64,000 nt of DNA from Antedon mediterranea (GCF_964355755.1 NC_092674.1:30368001-30432000); one strand, 5' to 3'; numbered from the stretch's first letter, positions 1-12,070 are shown. Numbers and translations are program-made. Notes: generated by a model not told the origin, from the letters alone.

Positions 1-309
1 ACCATTGATTTGATTGTATGCTTCGTTTAATTAGGCATATATTTGTTAACATTTATTTAATAGTATTATAGTTTTATAAACGTATGTTTGATGTGTCTTT
101 TTTATTTACGTAAGAGAACATTAATTAATAAAAAAATATTTTAACTGTTGTATAGTATTACAATTCTTAATTAAGCCCAGTAAAGTAGGTCTACCAACAA
201 CGTATAATTTTTATACTTATCAATTTTTATCACCTAATTATCTTCCCTGATTAGATTCGATCAAGTAATTATTATTTCTATTGTATTGGTAATTTAAAAT
301 TGGTTGAAT

Positions 310-1065
310 TAACAACGTCCTGTTTTAAGCAAAAACCCCACGGGGCTATGGGGTCAAATTACTCGTAGATTTCGTGTTACGTGTTTTTGCTGACCGGGAT
401 TAACCTTTTATTATTAAAAAACACGCATTTATAGGGTATCAAAGAGACGACTCAGTAATGACGTATGATCGTTTTCCATATATTGTATTTATTAATAATT
501 CAGTGAAATGATCATATCGGGGATCATAATACACGTACTGTAAGGCATGCAGGGCTATGGGGTCGAATTACTCGTAGATTTCGTGTTACGTGTTTTTGCT
601 GACCGGGATTAACCTTTTATTATAAAAAAAACACGCATTTATAGGGCGTCAAAGAGACGACTCAGCAATGACGTATGATCGTTTTCCATATATTTTATTT
701 ATTAATAATTCAGTGAAATGATCATATACACGTACTGTAAGGCAATTAAACATTTTGGCAGATTTTCTTCTATAACAGCTACGTGTTTTTGCTGACTGGG
801 GATTCCTCTTTTATATTAAAAAAACGCATTTGTAGTGCGTCAAAAAATAGACAACGCAATGTGGCGTATGATCGTTTCCTATTTATTTTTTTTCTAAATA
901 ATTCAGTAAAATGATCTGTTTGTTTACATTTTTGGTAGATGTTTCCGCAATAACAGGCCAGCTACGTGTTTTTGCTGACGAGGGATTCCCTTAAAAAAAA
1001 AAAAAACCCTTTCTATAATGTGTCAAATAAGACAAATCTACGGCCGTATGTCGTATTATTTACTA
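310..1065. repeat. Tandem repeat, about 207 bp unit, four decaying copies
   Basis: Two close copies (about 342-520 and 549-728) share the order GGGGTC, ACTCGTAGATTTCG, TGTTTTTGCTGACCGGG, ACGCATTTATAGGG, AGACGACTCAG and ATGACGTATGATCG. More diverged copies follow at about 780-920 and 960-1060, keeping TGTTTTTGCTGAC and CGTATGATCG. Divergence rises to the right. No ORF of substance lies here. The flanks 1-309 and 1066-1875 are AT-rich with no gene that I can see. Confidence 0.8.
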
Positions 1066-1917
1066 AAATAATATAAACGTTCTGAAAGCCTACCTACACG
1101 TGTCTGAGTATACTTAGGCCTACGTATCTGTCAGCGATAAGATGATTTTTTTAAATAGTTTTAGTAGTATGTATTTTGTTTTTTTAGTCATAATAATACA
1201 GTAATAATCATTATAAAATGAAAACGTAATAACAGCAAATGTCGTCGTTTGTAATTAAATGTTAAATTATTGGAGGTTACCTTTTATTATTATTCTCACA
1301 TCCGTCATTGTATACTAGATAAACGACAAAAATATAATCTACTACTAAATGCTCATACCAGCAATGAGGCTGGTATCCACTTAAATAGTTTCGTGATTTA
1401 AAATACGAGTGACTACTTAAAAATGTATTAGATATTTTCGAAATGTTAAAACAGTTTAATATTTTCCAAAACTTGCAAAACAAAACAACAAAAACCATTC
1501 GTTTTAAAACGATTTTCAAAAAGCACATTAGGCCTACTTCATTATCTGTAAAATAAAATGAAAATACAAATTATGTATAAGATATTCATGTTTACTCTTA
1601 ATAATTCAAGTTTTCATCATCACAGACTAGTGGGTATTTCAATTTCCGTGTACAGGCTATTCATAGTAAATAATAGATTAATAACTATTCATAAATAAAA
1701 AAAAATAGAATGCAGCACAGCCGACCACTGACATCTTCCATGTAAAACAGCGCCCTCAAGTATTAACTTGACCAAATACGACGTACCCAAATACGATGAA
1801 AGCTGTGCTTTTTTCGTACGAGTCAAAACAAAATTTGGGTACGAGTTGGCATGGGTACGGGTTGACCTGTATTCGTTACATTCACTGGGAATACATAGGT
1901 GAAATTTGTTGGGAGTA

Positions 1918-2552
1918 TAAAGGCCAATTTACACAGACGAGCGGTAACGGTAAGCGGTAATTGTAAGCGAAAAACCGCGTGGCTTTTCCCATTTACACAG
2001 CGCGCGGAGTTCGTGAACGGAGTGGTGGAAAGTAGGTGCGTGTAGGCCTCGAGGCTAATGCATGTTACAGTCACTGCTGGCCTGGATGTGACTGCATGAC
2101 TGTCAGTAGGCCTAGCACACACAGGCCTAAGTTTTAGAGGGAATTGTTGCCTAATAACGTACTAAAATGTGTATTTTCTTTTCACTGTCTTTATACGAAC
2201 ATTAGTCACGTCGTAGGTGTTTGTATTTCTGAATAAAAAGAAGTTGCAAACTAGGCTAGGCCTACTACGGCACTCGTATTTATTGTCGTCTTTCACTCGA
2301 CGGACGCAAAAAAAAGTTGTTGATAGATGACGTCATTTCAATCATGTCGTTGGTTGGCCAGAATCCATAATTACCGCGCGGTATTTTCACAAAATTGAAT
2401 CTGTTTCGATCCTGAGCGGATTTCCGCTCAACCGGTCGTCCGCTCCGCGTTCTGTGTAAATGGTCATAAGAAATAACATAGATTCTATTTTTGCGTTTTC
2501 CGCTCAACTTTACCGCTTAACGTTACCGCTCGCCTGCGTAAATTGGCCTTTA
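1918..2552. mobile_element. Non-autonomous DNA transposon with terminal inverted repeats, copy 1
   Basis: The ends are inverted: TAAAGGCCAATTTAC on the left and GTAAATTGGCCTTTA on the right. The inversion extends inward through the GAGCGGTAACG / CGTTACCGCTC region. No transposase ORF is visible; the minus-strand ORFs inside are short and of unknown origin. A related locus near 13075-13085 has the same flanks without the element, which supports mobility. I cannot assign the superfamily. Confidence 0.8.
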
Positions 2553-3354
2553 GTGAAAGTGATGAGTCTGTCTATTGGTAACAATTTAATTCAGGTGTAA
2601 TGTGTTAACTACTTCTTCTATTTGAATGGCAAATAGTTCCGTTTGCTTTATTTTATTTTGTATCTACATTGAGATCCAATCACTGATACCCACACCATTG
2701 TCACTTGTTTCAGTAATTTGCCTTTGGATTTATATATATTAAAATAAACTTGAAATCTATGATGCTTTCAACTTTAAAAAATTCTATCCACAATATATGA
2801 CCTTTTTTCTTTACCGTACTTTCAATATATATCTTAGTGTACCTATTCTTAATGTAAATTAGTTGATACTTGTTGATTGACTATACTGGGCCTCTTTTGA
2901 AATCAATGCTTTCACACTGAAAAGTATCATTCAATATAAATATTGTGTTACACAAAAACCTAATGAATTCATGCAGTAGAAAACAAACAAGATTCCTCAA
3001 TGATTATTTAAATATCAGAATATTCCATTCACAAGAATTAGTCAAGAATGACATCAAAATAGATGTAAAGGGTCATGATCAAAGGTATCCTTTCATCGAA
3101 TCAACCATCAACATTATATTATTATTCTTTCTTTACTTCTATTCATAAACATTAAAAAACATAAACATGCATAAATAAGTATAATAAATACAAAAAGAAA
3201 CAAAAGAATGGAAAGGAAAAATCTCCCTGTTACAAAAAAAAATATACTGGTATATATATTTGAAAATTTGAAAAAGGCACAAGGGAATGGAAATAATTTC
3301 TACCTAGCTGAAATGTGAAACTCATGTTTGTTATTATTTATTGTTGTTATTATT

Positions 3355-3616
3355 CAGTCAAAGACTGGTCTCCCAGATGGCTCAGTTATGATCAGTGGCT
3401 GTGTGTGTACAGAGGTAACCCTACTCAAAAGATGTACTAGGTTCTTTAAGGTGCATATGAGCTAGATGTGTACAGTGGACATACTGTACATTTTAAAGTC
3501 CTTATCCGAGAAGACTTGTTCTACCACCAGAACCATGGAGCGAGTGAGCCTCGAACCCCTGCCAATGTTATTTCTACGTTATTACAGTTCCACTGTGTTA
3601 ACCGCTCGGCCATGAC
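3355..3616 (-). mobile_element. tRNA-derived SINE
   Basis: Read on the minus strand, it begins with a tRNA-like head (TGGCCGAGCGGTTAAC, an A-box type sequence) and then a B-box-like GGGTTCGAGGC. The body is shared with 9190-9450, 26158-26410 and, in the other orientation, 43283-43600. The head resembles tRNA-Leu or tRNA-Ser, but the rest does not fold as a tRNA, so this is a SINE and not a tRNA gene. Confidence 0.75.
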
Positions 3617-3699
3617 CAATACCTATTTCCGGAATTGAAATTGTAAGGGACAATTCAAGCTGAATAGTGATGAAATACAGTAATATTTTTCATGAACGT

Positions 3700-3805
3700 T
3701 CGTTTGACGTAGTATGACTCAATTCACGTGATCAAAGGCACTGGTTTAGAAGAACAGCTGTGTAGAATAACAATTTTCTAGCCAACGAAAGGAGACTCTC
3801 CAACG
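3700..3805 (+). promoter_or_regulatory. Putative promoter and 5' UTR exon of cassette gene 1
   Basis: This stretch is conserved with 9540-9650 and ends in a possible 5' splice site (AACG/gttagt; the other copy has AAGG/gtaggt). It contains no ATG, so it would be a non-coding first exon. The assignment rests only on position, the duplicate pair and the donor-like end. Confidence 0.3.
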
Positions 3806-4589
3806 GTTAGTGTTAATTTATTATCAGATTGTAGTTAGTTACTTAAGAATTTCTTAAATACAGTATTTTCAATATGAAAAATAACTTTATTTAAGAATTA
3901 TAGTTACTGTAGTTGAAATCTCAAACTTCTGTACTAAGTCAGCATGGTTCTTCACATGTAGTAAATGCATTTGTAACTAGCCTAGGCCTAGCTTATAATT
4001 AGTCTCTGGGTTACACAACAGTACACCAGTATGTTATTATAGTACAATTCTTATTTCGGATGTTATATAATTCTCATACATAGTGTATGACACAGCAAAA
4101 TAGATTACTTTATTACTATTTTAACATAAGTTAAACTTTTTACGGTAGGGTTTAGTTGCTTATAGTACTCAATGACATCTTTGATGAAAACTACCACAGG
4201 CTAGATCCTAATAAATACCACCTATATCACTCATCAGATCTAATGTATAAAATGAGAAGAGATTCACTCTGAAAAATGATGTGTACTATTAGTTAATCTA
4301 TATAACTATAATGCTTAAAATGGACCAAAAATGGATTTTCAATTTTTTTCATTTTAGAATGATGTTTTGGGGGCTATATTAGGTGTTGCTAGAATGTATA
4401 TGTTACAAAATATAAATTCGCCCTTTTGGGGAAAGCCCCATTTAAAAATAAAAAAAATTCACGGTTGACGTCACTTTGCGAATATATTCCTATCCCTCTA
4501 ATGGACAATTTGCAGTTTTTTGGCTATAACTCTTAAAATCTATAACCCAGTACCGTTTTGATACGATCAATCGGGAAATTACCTCACGA

Positions 4590-5713
4590 CAACAATATTG
4601 TGTTTATTTCGTACCCATTGTACATATTCATACAAAACCATAATACAGTACATAAAATAAAGGATACCCTGAAGTAGAAAACATGACTACTATCATTACT
4701 ATCATTATCATTATACATCACCGTCGTCACCATCACCGTCGTCATTATCATCATTATTTATTATTAGGTCAAGATATTGGTGAAGTATTAAAAATGTTAA
4801 AACTATTTGAAGAGACAATTATGGTAGCAAAGAAAAAATTTACCAGTCTAAAACGCAAAAGTAAGTATAATTTATGTTTCGTCTTTTGTAAGTATTTTAA
4901 CTTATTGCATCTGTTAATGAGATTTACTTATTATTGAAATACTGACAATATTGTGTTTATTTCGTACCCATTGTACATATTCATACAAAACCATAATACA
5001 GTACATAAATAAAGGATTCCCTGAAGTAGAAAACATGACTACTATCATTACTATCATTATCATTATACATTACCATCCTTACTATCTTCATTATCATCAC
5101 TATCACTACCAACTATCATTTATTATTAGGTCAAGATATTGGTGAAGTAGATGATGATCTTTTTCGATGTATCTTATACGAATATAATATTAAACACAAT
5201 TTAAAACAAGAAAGTTTACAAGATATACATTTTTATTCTGGTAAGTTTAAGTGAAATATAATAATAAAATAGAGATGATTGAAGAGGCAAAATGGATGCA
5301 TTACATAAAAAAAATTACTTTATTACTGTTTACTAAGATTACTTATTATTAAGATGCTGACAAAATTGTGTTTATTATTATTATTTATCGCTATTCGCCA
5401 TCGTTATCATTATCAATATTATTATCATCATTATTTATTATTAGGTCAAGATATTGGTGAAGTATTAAAAATGTTAAAACTATTTGAAGAGACAATTATG
5501 GTAGCAAAGAAAAAATTTACCAGTCTAAAACGCAAAAGTAAGTATAATTTATGTTTCGTCTTTTGTAAGTATTTTAACTTATTGCATCTGTTAATGAGAT
5601 TTACTTATTATTGAAATACTGACAATATTGTGTTTATTTCGTACCCATTGTACATATTCATACAAAACCATAATACAGTACATAAATAAAGGATTCCCTG
5701 AAGTAGAAAACAT
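4590..5713. repeat. Intronic repeat before cassette exons
   Basis: A block of about 100 bp (core TTCGTACCCATTGTACATAT ... CCTGAAGTAGAAAACATGAC) occurs at about 4590-4685, 4944-5042 and 5621-5715, each time before a cassette exon. ATT/ATC/CAT-rich microsatellite follows and supplies the polypyrimidine-poor TTATTATTAG acceptors. The short ORFs rich in Ile and His here are microsatellite translations. Confidence 0.75.
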
Positions 5714-6555
5714 GACTATGCTATTTTCTATCATTACTATTATTATTAGGCAATATTTTTGATATTGGTGAAGTATCAACCATCTTTAAACTATTTGAAA
5801 TGAAGAATGATCTCATCAATTTTTCTGGTAAGTTTAAGTGAAAGATTTTAATAAAAATAGAGATGATTGCAGAGGCTCTAAAATGGATGTATTACATAAA
5901 AAAGAAATTGCTTGAGGTTTACTAAGATTAATTATTATTACTAGATGGTACGCTAGCCATCTAGGTCGTGCCCACAGATGGTTCTCCAACTGGCTATTTC
6001 AAATGTACGTACCACAGGACTATAATACATTGTCGTTTACAGAAACGAATAAATAGACAATGATTTATGTACTCAACTGAAATTAGCACCCTGGGAAAAG
6101 AATTACTTTTGAAAAAGAAACTTCTCACAAAATGAGTCCAAATGTTTGAGTCAAATTTAAACAAACCCAATGTGTGTAACATTAGGGTTGAGAGATGGAG
6201 AAGAGGATGGGTGCAAAGAGGAAAAATGTATTATGACCTTCAGACCATTCTCATCGCAAATGCCAAACTGTCTATAAATGTAAATGCACTGGACCAAAAC
6301 AATTTGTCTATTTTTTCGTAAAATATTTTTCATTATTTATAGAAATAACTCAGAACTTTCTTTTCTTTTTAATTCTTTCTCTTTATAGAAATGCTGTACA
6401 TCATTAAAAAACTCAACACCTCCAAGACAGGAAAAGGAAACATTAATACAGTTAAAACTGCAACAGAAAAAAACCACATTGTTATAATTATTTACCTGTA
6501 TATTGATGGTGTTCGCATCATTATTATTTTAAAATTTTTTTTTAATGTCTATTAA
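4768..6555 (+). CDS. Multi-exon gene of unknown family with repeated phase-1 cassette exons (cassette gene 1)
   Basis: Five exons join in one open frame: 4768-4860, 5130-5240, 5445-5537, 5750-5827 and 6389-6555 (TAA). Every internal junction is phase 1, with good acceptors (TTATTATTAG, CTCTTTATAG) and GTAAGT donors. Exons 1 and 3 are almost identical copies (31 codons). Exons 2 and 4 also begin with a DIGEV segment, and their introns are homologous, so a two-exon unit of about 677 bp was duplicated. Exons 1 and 3 read DIGEV, LKMLKLFEE, then a Lys-rich end; exon 4 keeps IFKLFE. The first in-frame ATG is 4794 if the upstream exon is non-coding. The last exon ends in a hydrophobic stretch (HIVIIIYLYI...IIIILKF), suggesting a C-terminal membrane anchor. 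I do not recognise the family. The true start is unknown, and a pseudogene remains possible. Confidence 0.5.
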
Positions 6556-7010
6556 ACGTTTACGGTTTAATGGGCTTAGCATGTCTTTGTTTCTGGACTT
6601 ATGGAAGTTAACATCATGAATAACTGAGCAAAGTTTTGTATTTAATTGCTTAAAGTATGCTCTTAAAAAAATGCTTTTCTCTAGAGGATCCTCAGTTTAT
6701 TTAAACAAGATGTGGAATTAAATTTATTTTTTTTCAAATGTTGATCTATCTGTTTTTTTGTTGTCATCCAATTTCGTAACCCATCCGAATCCAACATTGT
6801 TAGTGCTATACATATTTGGTGTGGTTCTGTATGGTTCAATCTAGTCTATGTTCTAAACAGCGATTTTTGGCTTAATGTTGGTAAAAAGATAAACATTATA
6901 CCATATTTTTTTTTAAAAACATCCCATCCCATAGAACATCGTTTGGAATAAACACCTGCCACGCACACTGTATATACACAATATTGTATTATATTACATA
7001 GCCTATGTAA
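5828..7010. other. Last intron of cassette gene 1 and downstream spacer
   Basis: Apart from the terminal exon at 6389-6555, I see no gene. The sequence is AT-rich, with poly-T runs and short unsupported ORFs, for example on the minus strand at 5994-6182. Confidence 0.5.
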
Positions 7011-7665
7011 ATACGTGAACGTGATTGGTTAAAATTGCATCACATGACTACCGCTGCGAGGATCGTTAATCGTATATATCCTCGAATACGATGAAATTGA
7101 CTGAGTAATTTTCGCGTAATTATCGTGTCCCTGTCATTAAACATATAAAATCCAGTAAATTCTCGAGTACGATGATATTGACTGTGTAATTTTCATGTGG
7201 CAACACTCGCGATTGGCGATAAATAAACAAAAGTCATCTACTGGGAATTGAACACTCGATGAATTGTCACTCCATCACAAGACAACGCTTCATCCGATGC
7301 ACCACGCAACTTGCTTGAAGAAATTAATCAACTAAACTATTTAAACTATGCATACATAGCAGCCTCATTTGTTATTAGTCCTCCCTAGATGTGATGAAAG
7401 ACCGTTTGTGATTGGTTAATACTCATGGTAGTAGTTAGTTACGCGCAACGCACTGAACATCTGGTGATTCGACTCCTCGAAAGAAGAATTATTATTTATT
7501 CGGCCTACCTGGTAATAATATCATTATTATTAATGTAGGCTTATTGATGGAAATTCTTCTGTTAATTTAAACGGCCTAGGTCTAAAGTGAATATTTTATT
7601 GCCAAGGAATCATTAATTAGTAATTATCTGTATATTATTCTTCGCAAGGTAAGGTGAATGCAACG
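7010..7665. repeat. Interspersed repeat shared with 18415-19040
   Basis: Both loci share ordered blocks: GTGATTGGTT, CGAGGATCGT, ATCGTATATATCCTCGA, GATATTGACTG, CGATAAATAAACAAAAGTCATC, a tRNA-like piece read on the minus strand (7225-7315), and the end TAATTATCTGTATATTATTC. The tRNA-like piece in the other copy shows GTGGCGCAGCGGTTGAAG and GAGTTCAAGATCC, so it is a second SINE-like family or part of a composite element. Confidence 0.7.
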
Positions 7666-7762
7666 CCTAACTAGGCAAGCTTATTACATAAAGGAGGCCT
7701 AGCTACACCCGACCCAGCAGTTACATTCACTGGGAATACATAGGTGAAATTTGTTGGGAGTA

Positions 7763-8397
7763 TAAAGGCCAATTTACACAGACGAGCGGTAACGGTAAGC
7801 GGTAATTGTAAGCGAAAAACCGCGTGGCTTTTCCCATTTACACAGCGCGCGGAGTTCGTGAACGGAGTGGTGAAAAGTAGGTGCGTGTAGGCCTCGAGGC
7901 TAATGCATGTTACAGTCACTGCTGGCCTGGATGTGACTGCATGACTGTCAGTAGGCCTAGCACACACAGGCCTAAGTTTTAGAGGGAATTGTTGCCTAAT
8001 AACGTACTAAAATGTGTATTTTCTTTTCACTATCTTTATACGAACATTAGTCACGTCGTAGGTGTTTGTATTTCTGAATAAAAAGAAGTTGCAAACTAGG
8101 CTAGGCCTACTACGGCACTCGTATTTATTGTCGTCTTTCACTCGACGGACGCAAAAAAAAGTTGTTGATAGATGACATCATTTCAATCATGTCGTTGGTT
8201 GGCCAGAATCCATAATTACCGCGCGGTATTTTCACAAAATTGAATCTGTTTCGATCCTGAGCGGATTTCCGCTCAACCGGTCGTCCGCTCCGCGTTTTGT
8301 GTAAATGGTCATAAGAAATAACATAGATTCTATTTTTGCGTTTTCCGCTCAACTTTACCGCTTACCGTTACCGCTCGTCTGTGTAAATTGGCCTTTA
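7763..8397. mobile_element. Non-autonomous DNA transposon with terminal inverted repeats, copy 2
   Basis: The same 635 bp element as at 1918-2552, with a few substitutions. It probably moved with the block duplication and is not an independent insertion, because the flanks are homologous on both sides. Confidence 0.8.
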
Positions 8398-9189
8398 GTG
8401 AAAGTGATGAGTCTGTCTATTGGTAACAATTTAATTCAGGTGTAATGTGTTAACTACTTCTTCTATTTGAATGGCAAATAGTTCCGTTTGCTTTATTTTA
8501 TTTTGTATCTACATTGAGATCCAATCACTGATACCCACACCATTGTCACTTGTTTCAGTAATTTGTCTTTGGATTTAGATATATTAAAATAAACTTGAAA
8601 TCTATGATGCTTTCAACTTTAAAAAATTCTATCCACAATATATGACCTCTTTTCTTTACCGTACTTTCAATATATATCTTAGTGTACCTATTCTTAATGT
8701 AAATTAGTTGATACTTGTTGATTGACTATACTGGGCCTCTTTTGAAATCAATGCTTTCGCACTGAAAAGTATCATTCAATATAAATATTGTGTTACACAA
8801 AAACCTCATGAATTCAAGCAGTAGAAAACAAACAAGATTCCACAATGATTATTTAAATATCAGAATATTCCATTCACAAGAATTAGTCAAGAATGACATC
8901 AAAATAGATGTAAAGGGTCATGATCAAAGGTATCCTTTCATGGAATCAACCATCAACATTATATTATTATTCTTTCTTTAATTCCATTCATAAACATTGA
9001 AAAACATAAACATGCATAAATAAGCATAATACAAAGAGAAATAAAAGAATGGAAAGGAAAAATCTCGGAAGCATAGCTTATACAAGTAGAAACCCCCCTG
9101 TTACAAAAAAAATATACCGGTATAAGTATTTGAAAATTTCTACCTAGCTGAAATCTGTGAAACTCATGTTTGTTATTATTTATACGGGG

Positions 9190-9450
9190 CTACCTCTTCT
9201 CTCCCAGAGGTCCCAGTTATGATCAGTGGCTGTGTGTGTACTAGTACACAGAGGTAACCCTACTCAAAAGATGTACTAGGTTCTTTAAGGTGCATATGAG
9301 CTAGATGTGTACAGTGGACATACTGTACATTTTATAGTCCTTATCCGAGAAGACTCGTACCACCAGAACCATGGAGCGAGTGAGCCTCGAACCCCTGCCA
9401 ATGTTATTTCTACGTTATTACAGTTCCACTGTGTTAACCGCTCGGCCATG
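9190..9450 (-). mobile_element. tRNA-derived SINE
   Basis: The counterpart of the 3355-3616 element inside block copy 2. The head (GGCCGAGCGGTTAAC on the minus strand) and body are intact enough to recognise. Confidence 0.7.
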
Positions 9451-9539
9451 ACAAATACCTTTTTCGGAATTGAAATTGTAAGGGACAATTCAAGCTGAAT
9501 AGTGATGAAATACAGTAATATTTTTCATGAACGTTCGTT

Positions 9540-9650
9540 TGACTTATGACATAATCACGTGATCAAAGGGGACCAATCAGCACTGGTTCTCTACTCAGAA
9601 GCTGTATAGAAGAACAATTTTCTAGCCTAACGAAAGAAGACTCTCCAAGG
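9540..9650 (+). promoter_or_regulatory. Putative promoter and 5' UTR exon of cassette gene 2
   Basis: Contains a CCAAT box (GACCAATCAGCAC, about 9570) and ends at a donor-like AAGG/gtaggt (9650/9651). No ATG is present, so it would be a non-coding exon joined to the acceptor at 10311/10312. Confidence 0.3.
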
Positions 9651-10311
9651 GTAGGTGTTACTTTTATTATCAGATTGTAGTTAAGAGTTAGTTAGTTACA
9701 AAGAATTTCTTAAACAGTATTTTCAATATGTTTGTTGAAAATAACTTTATTTAATAATTATATAATTAGTTGAAATCCCAAACTTCTGTACTAAATAGTC
9801 AGTATGGTTCTTCACATGTAGTAAATGCATTTGTAACTAGCCTAGGCCTAGCTTATAATCAGTCTCTGGGCTACACAACAGTACACCAGTATGTTATTAT
9901 AGTACAATTCTTATTTCGGATGTTATATAATTCTCATACATAGTGTATGACACAGCAAAATAGATTACTTTATTACTATTTTAACATAAGTTAAACTTTT
10001 TACGGTAGGGTTTAGTTGCTTATAGTACAATGACTCATCAAAACTGACAATATAAAAGATTTCATCTTTGATTTAAACTACCACAGGCTAAGACCCAAAT
10101 AAATACCACCTATATCACTCATCAGATCTAATGTATAAAATGAGAAGAGATTTCACTCTGAAAAAATATGTGTACTAAAAGTTAATTTATATAAATTACA
10201 CTTAATTAAAACACTCTCTCATCATACGTTGGTCTTGATTCTTCATTCTGGTGGAAACATGTAGTGACCGCGCAGAGTAACTAAACCGTTTCATTTTTTA
10301 TTTTCTTGTAG

Positions 10312-10942
10312 CAATTATGGATTTTGGTGATACTAAAATTGATTGGTTTTTAAAAGATTACATCAAAAAGCCAATGTCTGAACAAGAAGCATCAAAGTTA
10401 CAAAGTAAGTATTAGCAGTGTAAACGGTTTGTTTTTATTTTATGCAACTCCTGTTTATTCAATTTTCTACCCAGACGTGTGAAACTTGACTAAAAGCCCA
10501 ACCTTGTTAAGTCAAACTGCTTACTTTGACTACTTCTTTTATGAATCAAATTTGAAGTGATAGATCGAACTAGCACGTTTGAAGTTGAAGTTCGGTCTAT
10601 GACTAAAGTTCAATTTAAGAATACAGGCGCAAAACCTCATTATATTTCATTCGTATTCATAGAACTTTTTTTCTCTTTCTGTTTATAGAAATATTCTTTA
10701 AAAACCCTAATATTAATGATTTTTATTCAAAAATTGGCATTACAAAAAATAATCTAAAATTGTTTGTGGAAAATAAAATCAAATTATATAAAGAAGGACA
10801 AAAATTTATTTTGTCAAATAAAATTATTATAATAACTGTAATAATAATAATAATCATCATTATTATTGTGAATGATGTTATTATTATTTTTATCATTTTT
10901 ATTATTATAATAATTGTTATTATAATAAAATTTAAGAATTGA
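10312..10942 (+). CDS. Two-exon gene for a small C-terminally hydrophobic protein (cassette gene 2)
   Basis: Exons 10312-10404 (acceptor TTTCTTGTAG, donor GTAAGT) and 10689-10942 (acceptor TCTGTTTATAG, TGA stop) join in frame at a phase-1 junction. The first exon is 93 nt, the same length as the cassette exons of the upstream gene. With the first in-frame ATG at 10317 the product is 113 residues. The second exon carries a segment (LKLFVENKIKLYKEG) similar to the LKLFEE module of the upstream gene. It ends in about 38 residues that are almost all Ile, Val and Phe, with one VND break, encoded by an ATT/ATA-type repeat. This would suit a tail-anchored membrane protein. The family is unknown. The low-complexity tail makes the product uncertain; the splice sites and conserved phase argue for a gene. 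Confidence 0.45.
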
Positions 10943-11220
10943 AAAAAAAATAGGAAAAAAAAAATATTATAATACTTATTTTATATAAAATTAAAACAAT
11001 TGAAAAAACCTATTCATTATTCATTTTATCATTACTATTACGTTATAGATACAAAATTTAAAAAATGTAATGCTAATTTTGGGGTAAAAAATCAAATACA
11101 ACATAAGATGCTCATCAAGACACTGACCAAAAAGGCTGAGACCATACTGATGAGGGGATAGTAGGATTTCTATGACCAGATAGACCAACTTATTGCCAAA
11201 ACAAGCCTTCAAGCAAACTG
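10943..11220. other. AT-rich spacer, no gene seen
   Basis: Poly-A and ATT-rich sequence after cassette gene 2, running into retroelement remains. A 63-codon minus-strand ORF has no recognisable features. Confidence 0.5.
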
Positions 11221-12070
11221 TTTCAAGCCATCAAGCCTTGCGCTAACCATCCTCCAATGACCTGTGAAAGAAAAACGAAAACAAGGCTGTCCCAGAATGA
11301 CTTGGAGGGATAACATCAACACCTGGACAAACATGTCACTCTACCAGCTTCTGTCAGAAATCTTCGTCATTCATTTATATCTTCGCCTCGACTATTCCAA
11401 CTAAGAACATGTAGACATACGTTTGCTGATCAGTCATTCTCTTGCACAGCTCCATCCTTATGGAATACAAGAATCGCATCGACACAATGTAGTTGATATG
11501 GGGTTAAAAAGGCATTCGCCTAAACTTTCCCATTATAACTAAACTAAACCTACATTGAAAGCAAATGAATCCAGCCAGACAACCAACGATAAGATAGGAT
11601 AAGAAATTTCAAGAGAAATAAGAAATTCCTAAAGAAAACAAACAATATATTCAGACAAATAACACCAGAACATGGAATAATATATGTGGTCAGATCTTGT
11701 TTCATTACATTGGCTGCTGGTTAAACAACGCATAGAATTCAAGATCCTCACGCCTACCTACAAAGCCATCCATAAACAATCACCGCAATATTTTTCATTG
11801 CTCGTCTCCTTCCAGAACACTCACAGAAATCTTTGTCTATATCTTTCTTAGCCTCGACTATTCCAACCAAGAACATACGTTTGCTGATCAGTCATTCTCT
11901 TGCACAGCTCCATCCACAATCAATCAAGAACGCCAAAGCATTACCTACATTGCAAGCAAATGAATCCAGCCAGACAACCAACGATAAGAAAGCGGAAATG
12001 TTATCAGGAGAAATATAAAGTTCCTAAGGAAAACAAACGAAATATTCAGACAAAAAACACCAGAAATTGA
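11100..12070 (+). mobile_element. Decayed LINE 3' ends (reverse transcriptase C-terminal remnants)
   Basis: At about 11262-11330 the plus strand encodes KRKQGCPRMTWRDNI, a signature of the C-terminal end of many LINE ORF2 proteins. At about 11700-11810 it encodes LHWLLVKQRIEFKI and TYKAIHKQSPQYFSLL, typical of CR1/jockey-like ORF2 ends. A duplicated segment (SHSLAQLHP, ESSQTTNDK) follows both. Stops and frameshifts interrupt the frames, so these are dead fragments. Confidence 0.75.

Larger units (their letters stand above)
1876..4298. repeat. Duplicated 2.4 kb block, copy 1
   Basis: This block matches 7720-10200 nearly base for base over long stretches. It contains in order a 635 bp inverted-repeat transposon, a LINE-like 3' segment (about 2630-2760), a tRNA-derived SINE on the minus strand, and a short segment ending in a possible 5' splice site at 3805/3806. 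Small indels, such as extra bases in the SINE, separate the copies. Each copy lies just upstream of one phase-1 cassette gene, so block plus gene probably duplicated together. Confidence 0.85.
7720..10200. repeat. Duplicated 2.4 kb block, copy 2
   Basis: Same order of parts as 1876-4298: inverted-repeat transposon, LINE-like 3' segment (about 8480-8605), SINE (about 9190-9450, minus) and a putative promoter with first exon (9540-9650). It is followed by cassette gene 2. Confidence 0.85.

Noticed and set aside
4683-5145. ORFs rich in Ile, His and Tyr before the cassette exons
   Set aside because: They translate an ATT/CAT microsatellite and repeat sequence lying in introns before the TTATTATTAG acceptors.
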